A stretch of 64,000 bases of DNA, taken from NCBI RefSeq assembly GCF_001015055.1, contig NZ_BBWZ01000010.1, forward strand, positions 62,001 through 126,000, given 5' to 3'. Each line of letters begins with the position of its first letter. The stretch's first letter is position 1. This document shows positions 22,438 through 32,384 of the stretch, in pieces. The stretch comes from Aneurinibacillus tyrosinisolvens. GTDB taxonomy: Bacteria; Bacillota; Bacilli; Aneurinibacillales; Aneurinibacillaceae. The translations under genes and the position numbers were made by a program. The notes beneath the pieces are model-generated. The model was not told the origin of the DNA. It was given only the letters and a program-made list of their open reading frames with translations, and searched no databases.

Positions 22438-23391
22438 ATGCTAATCGTGCTCTTTTCCTTTCTTTTCAGCTTTTTTATCGTTCAGTTTCTCATGCCGTTT
22501 ACCCGCAGGGTTGCCCTGCAATTCCGGCTTGTTGATAAACCGGGCGGCCGTAAAATCCACAACCAGCCCATCCCTCTCTCCGGTGGTCCGGCAGTATTTA
22601 TCGGGATTGCCGTCACGCTTCTTCTCTTTATCCCCCAGAGTTATATGACCCCTATTCTGCTTGTCGGTGCACTTGCCCTTGGGATTGCCGGGTTAATCGA
22701 CGATGCATACAAAGCCAAAGGAAAAGATTTTCCTGCATGGCCCAAGCTTGCGGCCCAGATTCTCACTGCATTGTTCGTCTACCAGAGCGGCATCGAATTA
22801 TACGGAATTACAAACCCCATGCATATCGACGGATTTATCGTGTTTCCGGAATGGATCTCACTTCCGGCCACCATTCTATGGATTGTTAGCTTCATTAATA
22901 TGTTTAACTTTATCGACGGTGTGGACGGGCTTGCCAGCGGCGTAAGCACGATCTCGGGGATTACGCTGTTTTTTATCGGATTCGTCAGAGGGCAGGCGGA
23001 CATCCTGCTGCCGATCGCCGTTCTTGTCGGAGCGAGCGTTGCTTTTTTGCGCCATAACTTCCACCCGGCTACCGTGTTTTTAGGTGATACAGGATCGATG
23101 GTTCTCGGGTATATGCTGGCGGTCATTTCGCTGGCAGGCGCGATGAAAGGGGCGACCCTTGTGACAATCGGGGTAACATTGCTTGCGCTCGGCTTCCCTG
23201 TTCTCGACACGATCCAGGTTATGATTCGCCGGATTAAGGAAGGCAGCCCGGTCTATAAGGCAGACCGCAGGCATGTTCACCACCGGCTGCTGGCCAGCGG
23301 ACTAACCCAACGCCAGACGGTATGGGTTGTTTATGCGATTAGTATTATTTTTTCTATGATTGCCATTGTATTGCTGTTCCTTACTATGTAG
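22438..23391 (+). CDS. MraY/TagO-family undecaprenyl-phosphate sugar-1-phosphate transferase
   Basis: 317-residue polytopic membrane enzyme (about ten helices) that moves a sugar-1-phosphate, most likely GlcNAc-1-P, onto undecaprenyl phosphate at the start of teichoic-acid or other envelope glycan synthesis. Diagnostic segments are DKPGGRKIHNQPIPLSGG (residues 33-50), the magnesium-binding pair LIDDAYKAKGKD near 86, NFIDGVDGLASG near 157, FLGDTGSMVLG near 218, and the histidine-rich RRHVHHRLL near 278 typical of TagO/WecA rather than MraY itself. Ribosome site GAAGGCGG. It is a single gene; no teichoic-acid partner genes are in the window. Confidence 0.88.
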   Translation: MLIVLFSFLFSFFIVQFLMPFTRRVALQFRLVDKPGGRKIHNQPIPLSGGPAVFIGIAVTLLLFIPQSYMTPILLVGALALGIAGLIDDAYKAKGKDFPAWPKLAAQILTALFVYQSGIELYGITNPMHIDGFIVFPEWISLPATILWIVSFINMFNFIDGVDGLASGVSTISGITLFFIGFVRGQADILLPIAVLVGASVAFLRHNFHPATVFLGDTGSMVLGYMLAVISLAGAMKGATLVTIGVTLLALGFPVLDTIQVMIRRIKEGSPVYKADRRHVHHRLLASGLTQRQTVWVVYAISIIFSMIAIVLLFLTM

Positions 23392-23404
23392 CTCCTTCCC
23401 TCCA

Positions 23405-23438
23405 AAACATTTCAATAAAAAAATTGATTGAAATGTTT
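23405..23438. repeat. Perfect 12-bp inverted repeat
   Basis: AAACATTTCAAT at 23405-23416 and ATTGAAATGTTT at 23427-23438 around a 10-base A-rich spacer. There is no T-run after it, so it is not a clear terminator. It lies between the glycosyltransferase gene and the kinase fragment and could be an operator. Confidence 0.5.
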
Positions 23439-23521
23439 GATTTCTAATGCTACGGTGCTTTTATAGGAGATTCGTACCGGGTAAAAACAAGTGTTACGAA
23501 TTTTGCGGAGGGAAAAGCGAT

Positions 23522-23731
23522 ATGGGGAAGCAGCTTGAATGGTGGAGTTCACGCTTTGAGGATACAGCGCTGAATGATGAGCGCACCGGCATGCGGGAGA
23601 GCGGCTCCGGCCTCGGGCTTGCCATCTCCCAGCAAATCGTACAGCAGCACGGGGGAGAAATCGAACTGAACAGCACGCCGCATGAAGGGACAACGGTCAC
23701 CATCCGCCTGCCGCTTCTGGCCTGGGATTAG
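23522..23731 (+). CDS. Histidine-kinase C-terminal fragment (HATPase G2-box mini-ORF)
   Basis: 69 codons encoding only the end of a histidine-kinase ATPase domain. The G2 box GSGLGLAISQQIVQQHGGEI lies at about residues 28-47 and is followed by the final beta strands TTVTIRLPL. The N-, G1- and F-boxes and the dimerisation domain are absent, and no such sequence is found upstream. A good ribosome site (CGGAGGG at 23506-23512) precedes the ATG, so the fragment may still be translated. It cannot be a working kinase. It is either a remnant or a small protein; its place between the glycosyltransferase gene and gatC gives no functional clue. Confidence 0.6.
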   Translation: MGKQLEWWSSRFEDTALNDERTGMRESGSGLGLAISQQIVQQHGGEIELNSTPHEGTTVTIRLPLLAWD

Positions 23732-23797
23732 TTGCGACTCCTCGCCTTCTCTGTTATTATCGTACGTAGATTTATAGAAGAACGGGAGGTGGAAAAC

Positions 23798-24088
23798 ATG
23801 AGTGCAATCTCACGTAATGAAGTTGAATATGTAGCAAAATTAGCCCGCCTGAACCTCACGGAGGAGGAGGCGGTAAAATATACGGAACAGTTGAACGGAA
23901 TTCTTGAATTCGCCGGAAAGCTGAATGAATTGGATACAAGCGATGTCCCCCCTACGAGCCACGTATTGGATGTGTACAATGTCATGCGGGAAGACGAAGC
24001 CCGTCCATCGGCGAAGCGGGAAGACGTTCTGCGCAACGCGCCGGATGAGGAAGACGGACAGTTCAAAGTACCGGCTGTTATGGAGTAG
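23798..24088 (+). CDS. gatC: Asp/Glu-tRNA(Asn/Gln) amidotransferase subunit C
   Basis: 96-residue GatC, the small subunit that stabilises GatA-GatB. It has the typical [20 protein letters not shown] start and the [21 protein letters not shown]-terminus. The ATG at 23798 is chosen because GGGAGGT lies seven bases upstream; the frame is open further up, to 23732, without a ribosome site. First gene of gatCAB, with a 15-base gap to gatA. Confidence 0.95.
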   Translation: MSAISRNEVEYVAKLARLNLTEEEAVKYTEQLNGILEFAGKLNELDTSDVPPTSHVLDVYNVMREDEARPSAKREDVLRNAPDEEDGQFKVPAVME

Positions 24089-24103
24089 AGAGGAGGAGTA
24101 TAC

Positions 24104-25563
24104 GTGTCGTTATTTCACAAGCGTTTAATGGAGATACACAGCGAGATTGACAGCGGCAGCCTTGCCGTATCTGATCTGGTACAGGCTTCTTTCGAGCGGA
24201 TTGGCCAGGTGGAAGAGAAGGTGAAGGCGTTCATTTCGCTGGATGAAGAAAATGCCCGCCGCCGGGCGAAAGAATTGGACGAGCAGCAATCGAGAGGGGA
24301 GGAGAAAGGGCTTCTCTTCGGCCTGCCCGCCGGAATTAAAGATAACATCGTGACACAGAACGTAACAACAACATGCGCAAGCAAGCTTCTGGCGAATTAC
24401 AAGCCGATTTATAACGCGTCTGTTATGGACCGCTTGCGTGCCGCGCAGTCTGTTATGGTCGGAAAAGCAAACATGGATGAATTCGCGATGGGAGGCTCTA
24501 ATGAGAACTCCGGTTTCCACAATACATACAATCCATGGAATCTTGACTATGTTCCAGGCGGTTCCAGCGGCGGTTCTGCGGCGGCTGTAGCAGCCGGTGA
24601 AGTATATTATGCGCTGGGCTCCGATACGGGCGGATCGATCCGCCAGCCTGCCGCATTCTGCGGGGTTGTTGGCCTGAAGCGACATACGGGCTTGTGTCCC
24701 GTTTCGGCCTGGTAGCCTTTGCATCTTCTCTTGACCAAATCGGGCCCATTACGAAGAACGTTGAGGATTCTGCTTATGTGCTGCAGACGATTGCCGCGCA
24801 CGATCCGTTTGACTCGACTTCCGCAGAAGTGGACATTCCCGATTACCTCTCTGCATTAACGGGAGACGTGCAGGGACTGCGGATTGGCGTGCCGAAAGAA
24901 ATGATGGGTGAAGGAATCCATCCGGAAGTGAAAGAGAAAGTGACGGCAGCGTTAAAACTACTCGAAGGAATGGGTGCGATTGTAGAAGAGGTAACCCTTC
25001 CGCACACGGAATATGCGGTGCCGTCCTATTACATCATTGCTCCATCGGAAGCTTCCTCTAACCTTGCACGTTACGACGGCGTGCGTTACGGTGTGCGTGC
25101 CGACAATGCAGAAAACCTAATTGAGATGTACCGTGAAACGCGCAGCCAGGGATTCGGGCCGGAAGTAAAGCGCCGGATCATGCTGGGAACGTACGCGCTC
25201 AGTTCTGGCTACTATGATGCCTATTATAAAAAAGCGCAGCAGGTCCGCACGCTCATTAAGCGTGACTTCGATGAAGCGTTCGCGAAATACGATGTGCTCA
25301 TTTCACCGACCGCGCCGACGACAGCTTTTAAAATCGGCGAAAAAGTGAACGATCCGCTCACGATGTACCTGGAGGATATTTGTACGATTCCTGTGAATCT
25401 GGCCGGCATTCCTGCCATCAGCGTGCCGTGCGGCTTTGCGTCTAACGGGCTGCCGGTAGGGCTGCAGATTATGGGAAAAGCATTTGATGAATCAACCATT
25501 CTGCGCGTTGCGCATGCGTACGAACAAAGCACCGAGCATCATAAAGCTCGGCCTGAGCTGTAG
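24104..25563 (+). pseudogene. gatA: Asp/Glu-tRNA(Asn/Gln) amidotransferase subunit A, single-base frameshift
   Basis: GatA amidase-signature protein that produces ammonia from glutamine for conversion of Glu-tRNA(Gln). The first part (24104-24715) contains the catalytic Lys region [20 protein letters not shown] and the glycine/serine-rich [14 protein letters not shown] with the catalytic serines. The second part (to 25563) carries the rest. The two frames join at GVVGLK, where the expected codons Lys-Pro-Thr-Tyr-Gly read AAG CGA CAT; adding one C after 24680 restores a continuous protein of about 486 residues, the normal length. Since gatCAB is normally essential in bacteria without GlnRS, a base lost in sequencing is at least as likely as a true mutation. 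Confidence 0.9.
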
Positions 25564-25580
25564 AGGGGGGACACGAAGCA

Positions 25581-27014
25581 ATGGAATTTGAAACCGTCAT
25601 TGGGCTTGAGGTTCACTCAGAACTATCAACCGAATCGAAAATTTTCTGCGGCTGTTCCACTGAATTCGGAGCGCCGCCGAATACACATACATGCCCGATT
25701 TGCCTTGGGCACCCGGGCGTGCTCCCGGTTTTAAACAAGCGGGCCGTTGAGTTTGCCATGAAAGCGGCGCTTGCGTTAAACTGCACGATCGGGGAAGAGA
25801 GCAAATTCGACCGGAAGAATTACTTCTATCCCGATCTTCCGAAGGCATACCAGATTTCCCAGTATGACAAGCCGATCGGCGAGAACGGCTGGATTGATAT
25901 TGAAGTGAACGGACAGACAAAGCGAATCGGCATTACGCGCCTTCACCTGGAAGAGGATGCGGGCAAGCTAATCCATGCACCGGGAGGATATGCCACACTC
26001 GCTGATTACAACCGGGTCGGGACGCCGCTCGTCGAAATCGTCTCTGAGCCGGATCTTCGTTCACCAGAGGAAGCGCGCGCCTATCTGGAGAAGCTGAAAG
26101 CGATTCTGCAGTACTGCGAAGTTTCAGATGTGAAAATGGAAGAAGGGTCCCTGCGCTGCGATGCGAACGTCAGCCTTCGCCCCGCTGGCCAGCAGGAGTT
26201 CGGCATTCGTGCCGAGCTGAAAAACATGAACTCCTTCCGCAATGTTCAGCGCGGGTTGGAATACGAAGAAGTCCGCCAGGCGGAAATTCTGCGCGGCGGC
26301 GGACAGGTTGTCCAGGAAACGCGCCGCTGGGACGATGCCAACGGGCGCACGGTATCTATGCGCGGCAAAGAAGAAGCACATGATTACCGGTATTTCCCGG
26401 ATCCGGATCTAATCAAGCTGAAAATTAACCAGGAATGGATCGAGGAAATTCGCTCGACGATTCCGGAGCTTCCGGATGCCCGCAAGGCACGCTATGTTTC
26501 TGACTTCGGTCTGTCGGAATATGATGCCGGCGTTATTACAATGTCCAAGGATACATCCGACTTCTTCGATGAAGCCGTGCAAACGGGTGCGGATCCGAAG
26601 GCAGTGTCCAACTGGGTGATGGGTGAACTGACGGGTTATCTCAATGCGAATCAGATTGAATTAAAAGATGTTAAAGTTACGCCGCAGGGTCTTGGTGAGT
26701 TGATTAAATTAATCGATAAAGGCACGATCAGCATCAAAATCGCGAAAACCGTCTTTAAGGAAATGATTGAAACCGGGAAATCACCGGATAAAATCGTGGA
26801 AGAGAAGGGGCTCGTGCAGATTAGCGATGAGGGCGAGCTGAAGAGGATCGTAGATGAGGTCATTGCAGCCAATCCGCAGTCTGTTGCTGATTTTAAAGCA
26901 GGGAAGGATAAGGCCATTGGGTTCCTTGTCGGCCAGTTGATGAAGGCGACAAAAGGAAAGGCCAATCCGGGTGTTGTAAACGAGCTGCTGCGGGATGCGT
27001 TAAATAAGTTATAA
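25581..27014 (+). CDS. gatB: Asp/Glu-tRNA(Asn/Gln) amidotransferase subunit B
   Basis: 477-residue GatB, the kinase/tRNA-binding subunit that activates Glu-tRNA(Gln) with ATP. It has the N-terminal family signature [20 protein letters not shown], the zinc-type cysteines (CGCS ... CPIC), the [27 protein letters not shown] motif (quoted in parts: [20 protein letters not shown]) and the C-terminal YqeY-like tail domain ending in [15 protein letters not shown]. The ATG follows a GAGGGGGG site and a 17-base gap after gatA. A terminator closes the operon. Confidence 0.97.
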   Translation: MEFETVIGLEVHSELSTESKIFCGCSTEFGAPPNTHTCPICLGHPGVLPVLNKRAVEFAMKAALALNCTIGEESKFDRKNYFYPDLPKAYQISQYDKPIGENGWIDIEVNGQTKRIGITRLHLEEDAGKLIHAPGGYATLADYNRVGTPLVEIVSEPDLRSPEEARAYLEKLKAILQYCEVSDVKMEEGSLRCDANVSLRPAGQQEFGIRAELKNMNSFRNVQRGLEYEEVRQAEILRGGGQVVQETRRWDDANGRTVSMRGKEEAHDYRYFPDPDLIKLKINQEWIEEIRSTIPELPDARKARYVSDFGLSEYDAGVITMSKDTSDFFDEAVQTGADPKAVSNWVMGELTGYLNANQIELKDVKVTPQGLGELIKLIDKGTISIKIAKTVFKEMIETGKSPDKIVEEKGLVQISDEGELKRIVDEVIAANPQSVADFKAGKDKAIGFLVGQLMKATKGKANPGVVNELLRDALNKL

Positions 27015-27035
27015 GATGATTAATCGTATCACGTA

Positions 27036-27068
27036 GAAAAGCCGGCCCCTCCAGGAGCCGGCTTTCTT
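27036..27068 (+). terminator. Rho-independent terminator after gatB
   Basis: AAAGCCGGC at 27038-27046 pairs with GCCGGCTTT at 27057-27065; a short T/C tail follows. Confidence 0.82.
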
Positions 27069-27159
27069 CAGACACGAATTTCAATTTTACTAATACATGA
27101 TATTGAGATATCGTAAAAGAAACGGAAAGAATAGAAAGGATAATTTTATTGGTGAGAAA

Positions 27160-28360
27160 ATGAGTAGAAGAATACATTATGCCTGGGTTATATTAGCTGT
27201 CTCCTTTATCGGTGTTTTAGCTGCCCAAGGAGTGCGATACTCTTTTGGTGCCTTTATGGATCCGTGGGAGCAGGATTTTGCTTCCTCCAGAGGTACAGTT
27301 TCAGCCATTTCATTTTTAAGTTTCATTGTATTTGCACTATCACAGCCTATTGTCGGGAAGTTAATTGATCGGTTTGGAATTAGATTAATATTTTTGTCCA
27401 GTATGATTATTTTAGGTGTAGCAACTATTCTCAGCTTTTTCGCAACCTCGATTTGGCAATTGTTTTTTTTATATGGCATTATTTCTTCATTAGGATTCGG
27501 AGGAGCCTCAGGCGTAACAGCCTCTGTTGCTGTAACAAAGTGGTTTCATAAAAGGCAGGGATTGGCGTTAGGTATTGTTGAGGCTGGATTTGGGGCAGGA
27601 CAAATGGTGTTGGTTCCCAGCTCCCTTCTTTTAATAAGCCAATTTGGCTGGAGAATGACAGTTCTTTTGCTGGGGGGAGGAGCAAAAGAAAAATAAAATA
27701 GAAACAAAGGAACTACCACTAGAAAAAATAACAGGACGAGTTCTTTTGTTTAATCGTGGATTTTGGTTTCTCATCATTCCATTCTTTGTTTGTGGATTTA
27801 CAACCACTGGATTAATGGATACCCATCTTATTCCTTTTGCCCAGCATTGTGGGTTCTCTGTCTCTACTACGAGTGCTGCTGTAAGTTTATTAGCGGTATT
27901 TAATACAGCAGGAACGCTTGTAGCAGGGATTTTAGCTGATCGTTGGAACAATAGCAGATTGCTGGCTATCATTTATCTGGTTCGGGCTTTTACGCTTGCC
28001 TTCTTAGTGATCATGACAAGCAATCATGGACTTATGAGCATCTTTTTGGAGCATTCATGGTTACTTGTGCTATTTTCCATTTCCTTTGGCCTGGTTGATT
28101 TTTCAGTAGTAGCTCCTACTCTTAAGCTATTATCTAGTTATTTTCCAACAGGGGCCATTGGCATGGTTACAGGATTACTCTATATGAGCCATCAACTGGG
28201 ATCTGCATTAGGTTCCTATCTTCCTGGAATATTATTTGACAAAACAAACAGCTATCAAATTTCATTTGAAATATCTTTTATCTTATTGATAATTGCAAGC
28301 ATAGTGTCTGTGTGCTTCCCGAAAATTCAAGAATATAAGCAATTGAGCCGAGTATCGTAA
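27160..28360 (+). pseudogene. MFS transporter, broken in the middle
   Basis: Two halves of one major-facilitator protein. The first (27160-27696) carries helices 1-5 and the beginning of helix 6, with GKLIDRFGIR as the conserved 2-3 loop. The second (open from about 27662, first ATG at 27746, to 28360) carries the central loop and helices 7-12. Helix 6 is cut short after WRMTVLLLG, and the reading frame changes there. About 15 residues are missing, so a small deletion rather than a single lost base best explains the break. The start at 27160 is favoured over the upstream ATG at 27097. The relatives are oxalate/formate-antiporter-like MFS proteins (weak assignment). Codon use is more AT-rich than gatB. 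Confidence 0.8.
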
Positions 28361-28387
28361 CAATACTTATCATAGAGATGTAAAACC

Positions 28388-28414
28388 GAAGACCTTCAGC
28401 TTTGAAGGTCTTTT
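28388..28414 (+). terminator. Rho-independent terminator after the MFS remnant
   Basis: AAGACCTTCA at 28389-28398 pairs with TGAAGGTCTT at 28403-28412, followed by TTTT. Confidence 0.75.
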
Positions 28415-28753
28415 GGTATGCTTATTGAACTACCCCATGACCAAGTGCGACATGACGATGATAATAATAATTTGAAACGTACCTTGAACAGCGGCGAGGA
28501 TATTGTTTCTTTGATTTAAATGAAATATTTTCTGGATGTCAGGTTTTGCTTTTTGAAGCTCCAAATACGTTCGAATGGAATTAGGTAATAGGATACCCAT
28601 TCCGGTAATCGCAAGAAACGTAATGATAACCAGTGCCGCCACGATCCAGGAACGTGCCGCGCTTTCCGGTGAAAGCATACCAAGCCAGTTAGCCATATAC
28701 CATCCGGAGGTGCCTGTTGTGATGGCCAGGACAGGGAAATAAAGCATCGTTTT

Positions 28754-28764
28754 GGGTGTGAGCC
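28754..28764. repeat. 11-bp target-site duplication, left copy
   Basis: GGGTGTGAGCC directly outside the left end of the IS element; identical to 30357-30367. Confidence 0.9.
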
Positions 28765-30356
28765 CATAGCCATCAAGTTAAGGCTCAAAAACGAAAAGTT
28801 TTTGAGCCTTTTATCCATTCTTTATCTATAATCATTATTTTTTTCCATGCCAAAGAAACCTCTGTTCTTACCATTTTTATAATTCGCGATCAACCAACCT
28901 ATCGTGAATCAACATGGCAAAGTTTCTAGAATATCAAGGGGACTGCTCTTTTTATCTCTCTTTGATTTTTTTCCATTTTTTCTAATGAGATCATACAGAC
29001 CATCAAAAAAGGCCGTAATTTTTTCATGTGTTTCAAACAAGTGGAGATAAATCGTGGGTAACGCTTCTTTCACGATGTACATGGTTTTATATTCACTGAT
29101 CTCCTTTCTCTCTTTTTGATAAAGGAGATTTCGTATTTTAAACGTAATCGTCGATGAAATCAGAATCGAAATGAGGGTACCGTATAAATGGCAATCCAAT
29201 CGCTCTTTTTTCATTTTTTTAACCCGGTGAATCCGAAAAATCGACTTCCATACTTTAAACAGAATTTCAATTTGCCATGCAACGAATACAGTGGATAGAC
29301 AGCTTCTTTCCCTATGTCTTCTGCGGATGTGTTGGTGATATAAGCGTAAATCGGGTGCGTTTGGCGATGTTTGGAGGTATGTTTCATCTTTTTTTGCCGC
29401 TGCTCCCACTTTTCCTCTCTGGCTCTTTCCTGTTGTTCGGTTAAACGATACAGAATGAGACGGGGTTGCGGCATTCTTTTTTGGCTGATATATACATTAC
29501 GTACTTCCATGGTTTCTCCAGGTGCCAGCTCTTTCATGAAATCCTCCGCACATTTCGGTTCTTCTGTTCGGTCTTTGGTACGATATATTTTGACGTTATG
29601 CTTGACTCTGGAAATATAATATCCGCCTTGTTGATGAATGGCTTCGAGCCCTTCTAACGAGAAATATCCTAAATCACGGAGAAGTAAATCTCCTGGTTGT
29701 ACGGTGTTTAGTAAGGCCGCAGCATACATGGCATCGTGTTCTTTCCCGTTTCGAATATCAAGATGGAGAAATTCACCTTGTTTCATTTCATACTCCACCT
29801 GAACTTTTAATGAAGGCTGCGCACAACCTTGATACCCTGTATCCGGATCATCCGTTGGCGTTTTAAAGCCGGTGGAATCGAGAATTCGAATCCGATGAAA
29901 CGGTAGACTTTCTATGGGGAACAGGGAGTCTGAAAGCTGTTTCTGAAAAAGGGACTGAAACATCGCCTTAAGAAAAGCTACGGCTTGTTTATTAAACCGT
30001 TGATTCAAGGCTTCTCCTGTGATATTTACCTTTTTGACATCATACAAAGTAGCACATAACTGGCTTAACGGCTTCACGCCTGTTTCTTCGTTATAAAGAG
30101 CACATAAGGCGATAAAGTCCTCTGGTTTCATTTTTCGATTTCGCTTTTTAAAACCGTGCCGTACGGCGATTTCATTTACATATTCGGCAGAAAAAATTTG
30201 TTTGAACGTATGAACAAAAGGTATCCAATCTATCTTTTGAGGAGATAATGTAGGGCAAGACAAAGCAAAGACCATCCTTTCATTTTCAGCTTCACACTGA
30301 ATAAGGATGGTCATTTTTTTGTCTTTTTATATCATGTTCTTAACTTGATGGCTATG
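28765..30356 (-). mobile_element. IS231-like insertion sequence (IS4 family), 1,592 bp
   Basis: The ends are perfect 18-bp inverted repeats, CATAGCCATCAAGTTAAG at 28765-28782 and its complement at 30339-30356. They closely resemble the CATGCCCATCAACTTAAG ends known for IS231. The flanking 11-bp direct repeat GGGTGTGAGCC fits the 10-12-bp duplications of this group. It contains one transposase gene on the minus strand, disrupted by a frameshift. The intact duplication and ends suggest a fairly recent insertion. Confidence 0.93.
28909..30314 (-). pseudogene. IS4-family (IS231-type) transposase, frameshifted
   Basis: DDE transposase of about 468 residues once one base is restored. The N-terminal part (30314-29211 frame) contains the catalytic aspartates in RILDSTGF (D146) and LLRDLGYF (D214). 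The C-terminal part (to 28909) begins at the glutamate of the YREK motif: restored, the motif reads YSLRWQIEILFKVWK, an exact Y-2-R-3-E-6-K pattern. The lost base is in the Arg codon itself (positions 29278-29279 hold only two of three bases). A better start may be the ATG 13 codons in, which has GAAAGG before it. The copy should be inactive unless the lost base is a sequencing error. Confidence 0.88.
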
Positions 30357-30367
30357 GGGTGTGAGCC
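30357..30367. repeat. 11-bp target-site duplication, right copy
   Basis: GGGTGTGAGCC directly outside the right end of the IS element; identical to 28754-28764. Confidence 0.9.
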
Positions 30368-30739
30368 ATTTAATCACAGCTCCTCGCTGCTCGGGTGACA
30401 GCCGCTTTCCCATAATTGGACCTAGAAAAAAGCCCATAAAAATATCTGCCCCTGTCCAAAGTACACCGGATAAAACATGCGTAAAATTAAGCAGCGAAAG
30501 ATTGTGGCCAAGCAATGCGGCAGCCATAAGTGCCGGTAGGATCAAAACCCACCATGCCATTTTCCTTGCAAGGGACACATTTTCTTGCTGACCTATAGGT
30601 GCCATCTCAGGTGTTGTTTGCATGTCATTTTCACCTCCAGAAAGTTCTCGCTACACATACCGTTTCTATACCATAATGCTGATTTTTCGAATATATGCCT
30701 TTATCCTTTATAGCAGGAAATCAGATTTTTCATAGGTGG

Positions 30740-32353
30740 CTACCAAGCCGCCATTTGTCCATCCGTTCTTGGTTCGGTGCCTCCTGTTAACACACCGGTT
30801 TCAGGGTTTCTCCATATAATTTGTCCTCTCCCAAAACCATTGGAATCCTGTGCTCTTTTTATATGATGGCCCTTGCGGGAAAGAGCCTGGGCAATATAAT
30901 CAGGGAAAGCGGGTTCCACTTCGATTACTTTGTCCTTCAACCATCGCCATCTTGGGCGGTCGAGAGCAGCTTGCGGATTTAACAGAAAATCAATCGTATT
31001 CATAATGACCTGTACATGCCCCTGGGGCTGCATGTAAGCTCCCATCACTCCGAACGGTCCAACAGGCTGATTATCTTTTGTTACAAATCCCGGGATAATC
31101 GTATGATACGTTTTCTTTCCTGGCTGCAGCGCATTCTCATGTTTTGGATTCAGGGAGAAATCCTTTCCCCGATTATGCAGGCTGATGCCTGTTCCGGGAA
31201 CAACAAGCCCGGAACCGAATCCGTTGTAATTGCTCTGGATAAAAGAAACCATGTTGCCATCACCATCAGCCGTTGCTAAATACACGGTTCCGCCTGCGGC
31301 CGGGTTGCCCGCTTCTGGCTGCAGTGCTTCCTGTGTGATAAGCCCTCTTCTTTGCTTTGCATAAGATTCGGAGAGCAGCTGTTCCACAGACATGCTCATT
31401 CTGTCCGAATCGGTAATATACGTTACCCCATCGGCAAAGGCCAGCTTCATCGCTTCTATTTGTTTGTGATAGGTTTCCACGCTGTCTTTGTCGGCAAAAT
31501 CAAACCCTTTTAATATGTTTAAGGCGATAAGGGCGACGAGGCCCTGTCCATTCGGCGGAATTTCCCAAACATCGTATCCACGGTAATTTACCTTAATAGG
31601 TTCCACCCATTGCGGATAGTAATCGGCTAAATCCTCTGCTGATAAAAATCCATCATACTTTTTGAAAAAGTCAATTATCTTTTCAGCCAGCTGACCGCGA
31701 TAGAAAGACTCCCCCTTTGTCTCTGCGATGGAATGCAGCGTTTCGGCATGGGCAGGTGAACGCCACATCTGGCCGATTTCCGGCGGCTTGTCACCAGGGG
31801 CAAAAACGTTAAACCAGTTGGCAAATTCCTCGCCTTTTACATTCGATTTAAATGTATGAAAGGCGGATTTCCAGTACTGTCCAAGCGTAGGAGAGAGAGG
31901 GAATCCCTCTTCGGCATATTGGATAGCAGGGCGTAAAACTTCAGTAAGAGGAAGCTTGCCAAAGCGTTCGGATAAGGCAGCCCACGCTGAGGGAGCACCG
32001 GGAACGGTTACAGGAATAAGGCCGTATTTTGGCATGTCTGTGTAGCCGGCTTTTTGCAAAGCTTCGACGGAAATGCTTTTTGGGGCGGGACCGCTGGCAT
32101 TTAGGCCGTGCAGCGTTCCTTCTGTCCAAACGAGGGCGAAGGCATCTCCGCCAATCCCGTTAGAGGTTGGCTCGACAACGGTTAAACAGGCAGCTGTCGC
32201 GATCGCTGCATCGATTGCATTCCCTCCTTTTTTAAGAATTTCCAATCCTGCTTGTGCAGCAAGCGGCTGGGACGTACCGACCATGCCTTTGCTGGAATAG
32301 ACGGCATTTCTTCTGGATGCATAAGGGTAAAATAACGGATCATAGTTTATCAT
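30740..32353 (-). CDS. Gamma-glutamyltransferase family protein (YwrD-like)
   Basis: 537-residue Ntn-hydrolase. The large-subunit start SKGMVGTSQPLAAQAGLEIL, GGNAIDAAIATAACLTVVEP and NGIGGDAF is typical. The self-processing site is the Thr in GGTVYLATADGDGNMVSFIQ near residue 380, and NRPRWRW-like DRPRWRW is found near the end. No signal peptide is seen, so it is a cytoplasmic YwrD-type enzyme rather than a secreted Ggt. It lies 31 bases behind the IlvD/Edd dehydratase on the same strand, so both are probably one operon behind the operator at 34152. Physiological substrate unknown; a link to acid catabolism is only positional. Confidence 0.9.
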   Translation of the reverse strand: MINYDPLFYPYASRRNAVYSSKGMVGTSQPLAAQAGLEILKKGGNAIDAAIATAACLTVVEPTSNGIGGDAFALVWTEGTLHGLNASGPAPKSISVEALQKAGYTDMPKYGLIPVTVPGAPSAWAALSERFGKLPLTEVLRPAIQYAEEGFPLSPTLGQYWKSAFHTFKSNVKGEEFANWFNVFAPGDKPPEIGQMWRSPAHAETLHSIAETKGESFYRGQLAEKIIDFFKKYDGFLSAEDLADYYPQWVEPIKVNYRGYDVWEIPPNGQGLVALIALNILKGFDFADKDSVETYHKQIEAMKLAFADGVTYITDSDRMSMSVEQLLSESYAKQRRGLITQEALQPEAGNPAAGGTVYLATADGDGNMVSFIQSNYNGFGSGLVVPGTGISLHNRGKDFSLNPKHENALQPGKKTYHTIIPGFVTKDNQPVGPFGVMGAYMQPQGHVQVIMNTIDFLLNPQAALDRPRWRWLKDKVIEVEPAFPDYIAQALSRKGHHIKRAQDSNGFGRGQIIWRNPETGVLTGGTEPRTDGQMAAW

Positions 32354-32384
32354 TGCAAGCGCCTTCTTTCTCTATAAACTCTTA

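Larger units (their letters stand above)
28430..30623 (-). pseudogene. Small multi-spanning membrane protein gene interrupted by the IS element
   Basis: Two pieces on the minus strand, 30623-30357 and 28764-28430, flank the insertion sequence. When one copy of the 11-bp duplication is removed, the frame runs through the junction as AVIKWLTPKTMLYFPVLA. The restored protein has about 195 residues and five probable membrane helices, including an N-terminal helix with WWVLILPALMAAALLGHN and a segment LSGVLWTGADIFMGFFLGP. The start at 30623 has the ribosome site GGAGGTG eight bases away. I do not recognise the family with certainty; CopD/DUF2269-like proteins are a possibility. The gene is inactivated by the insertion. 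Confidence 0.78.
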
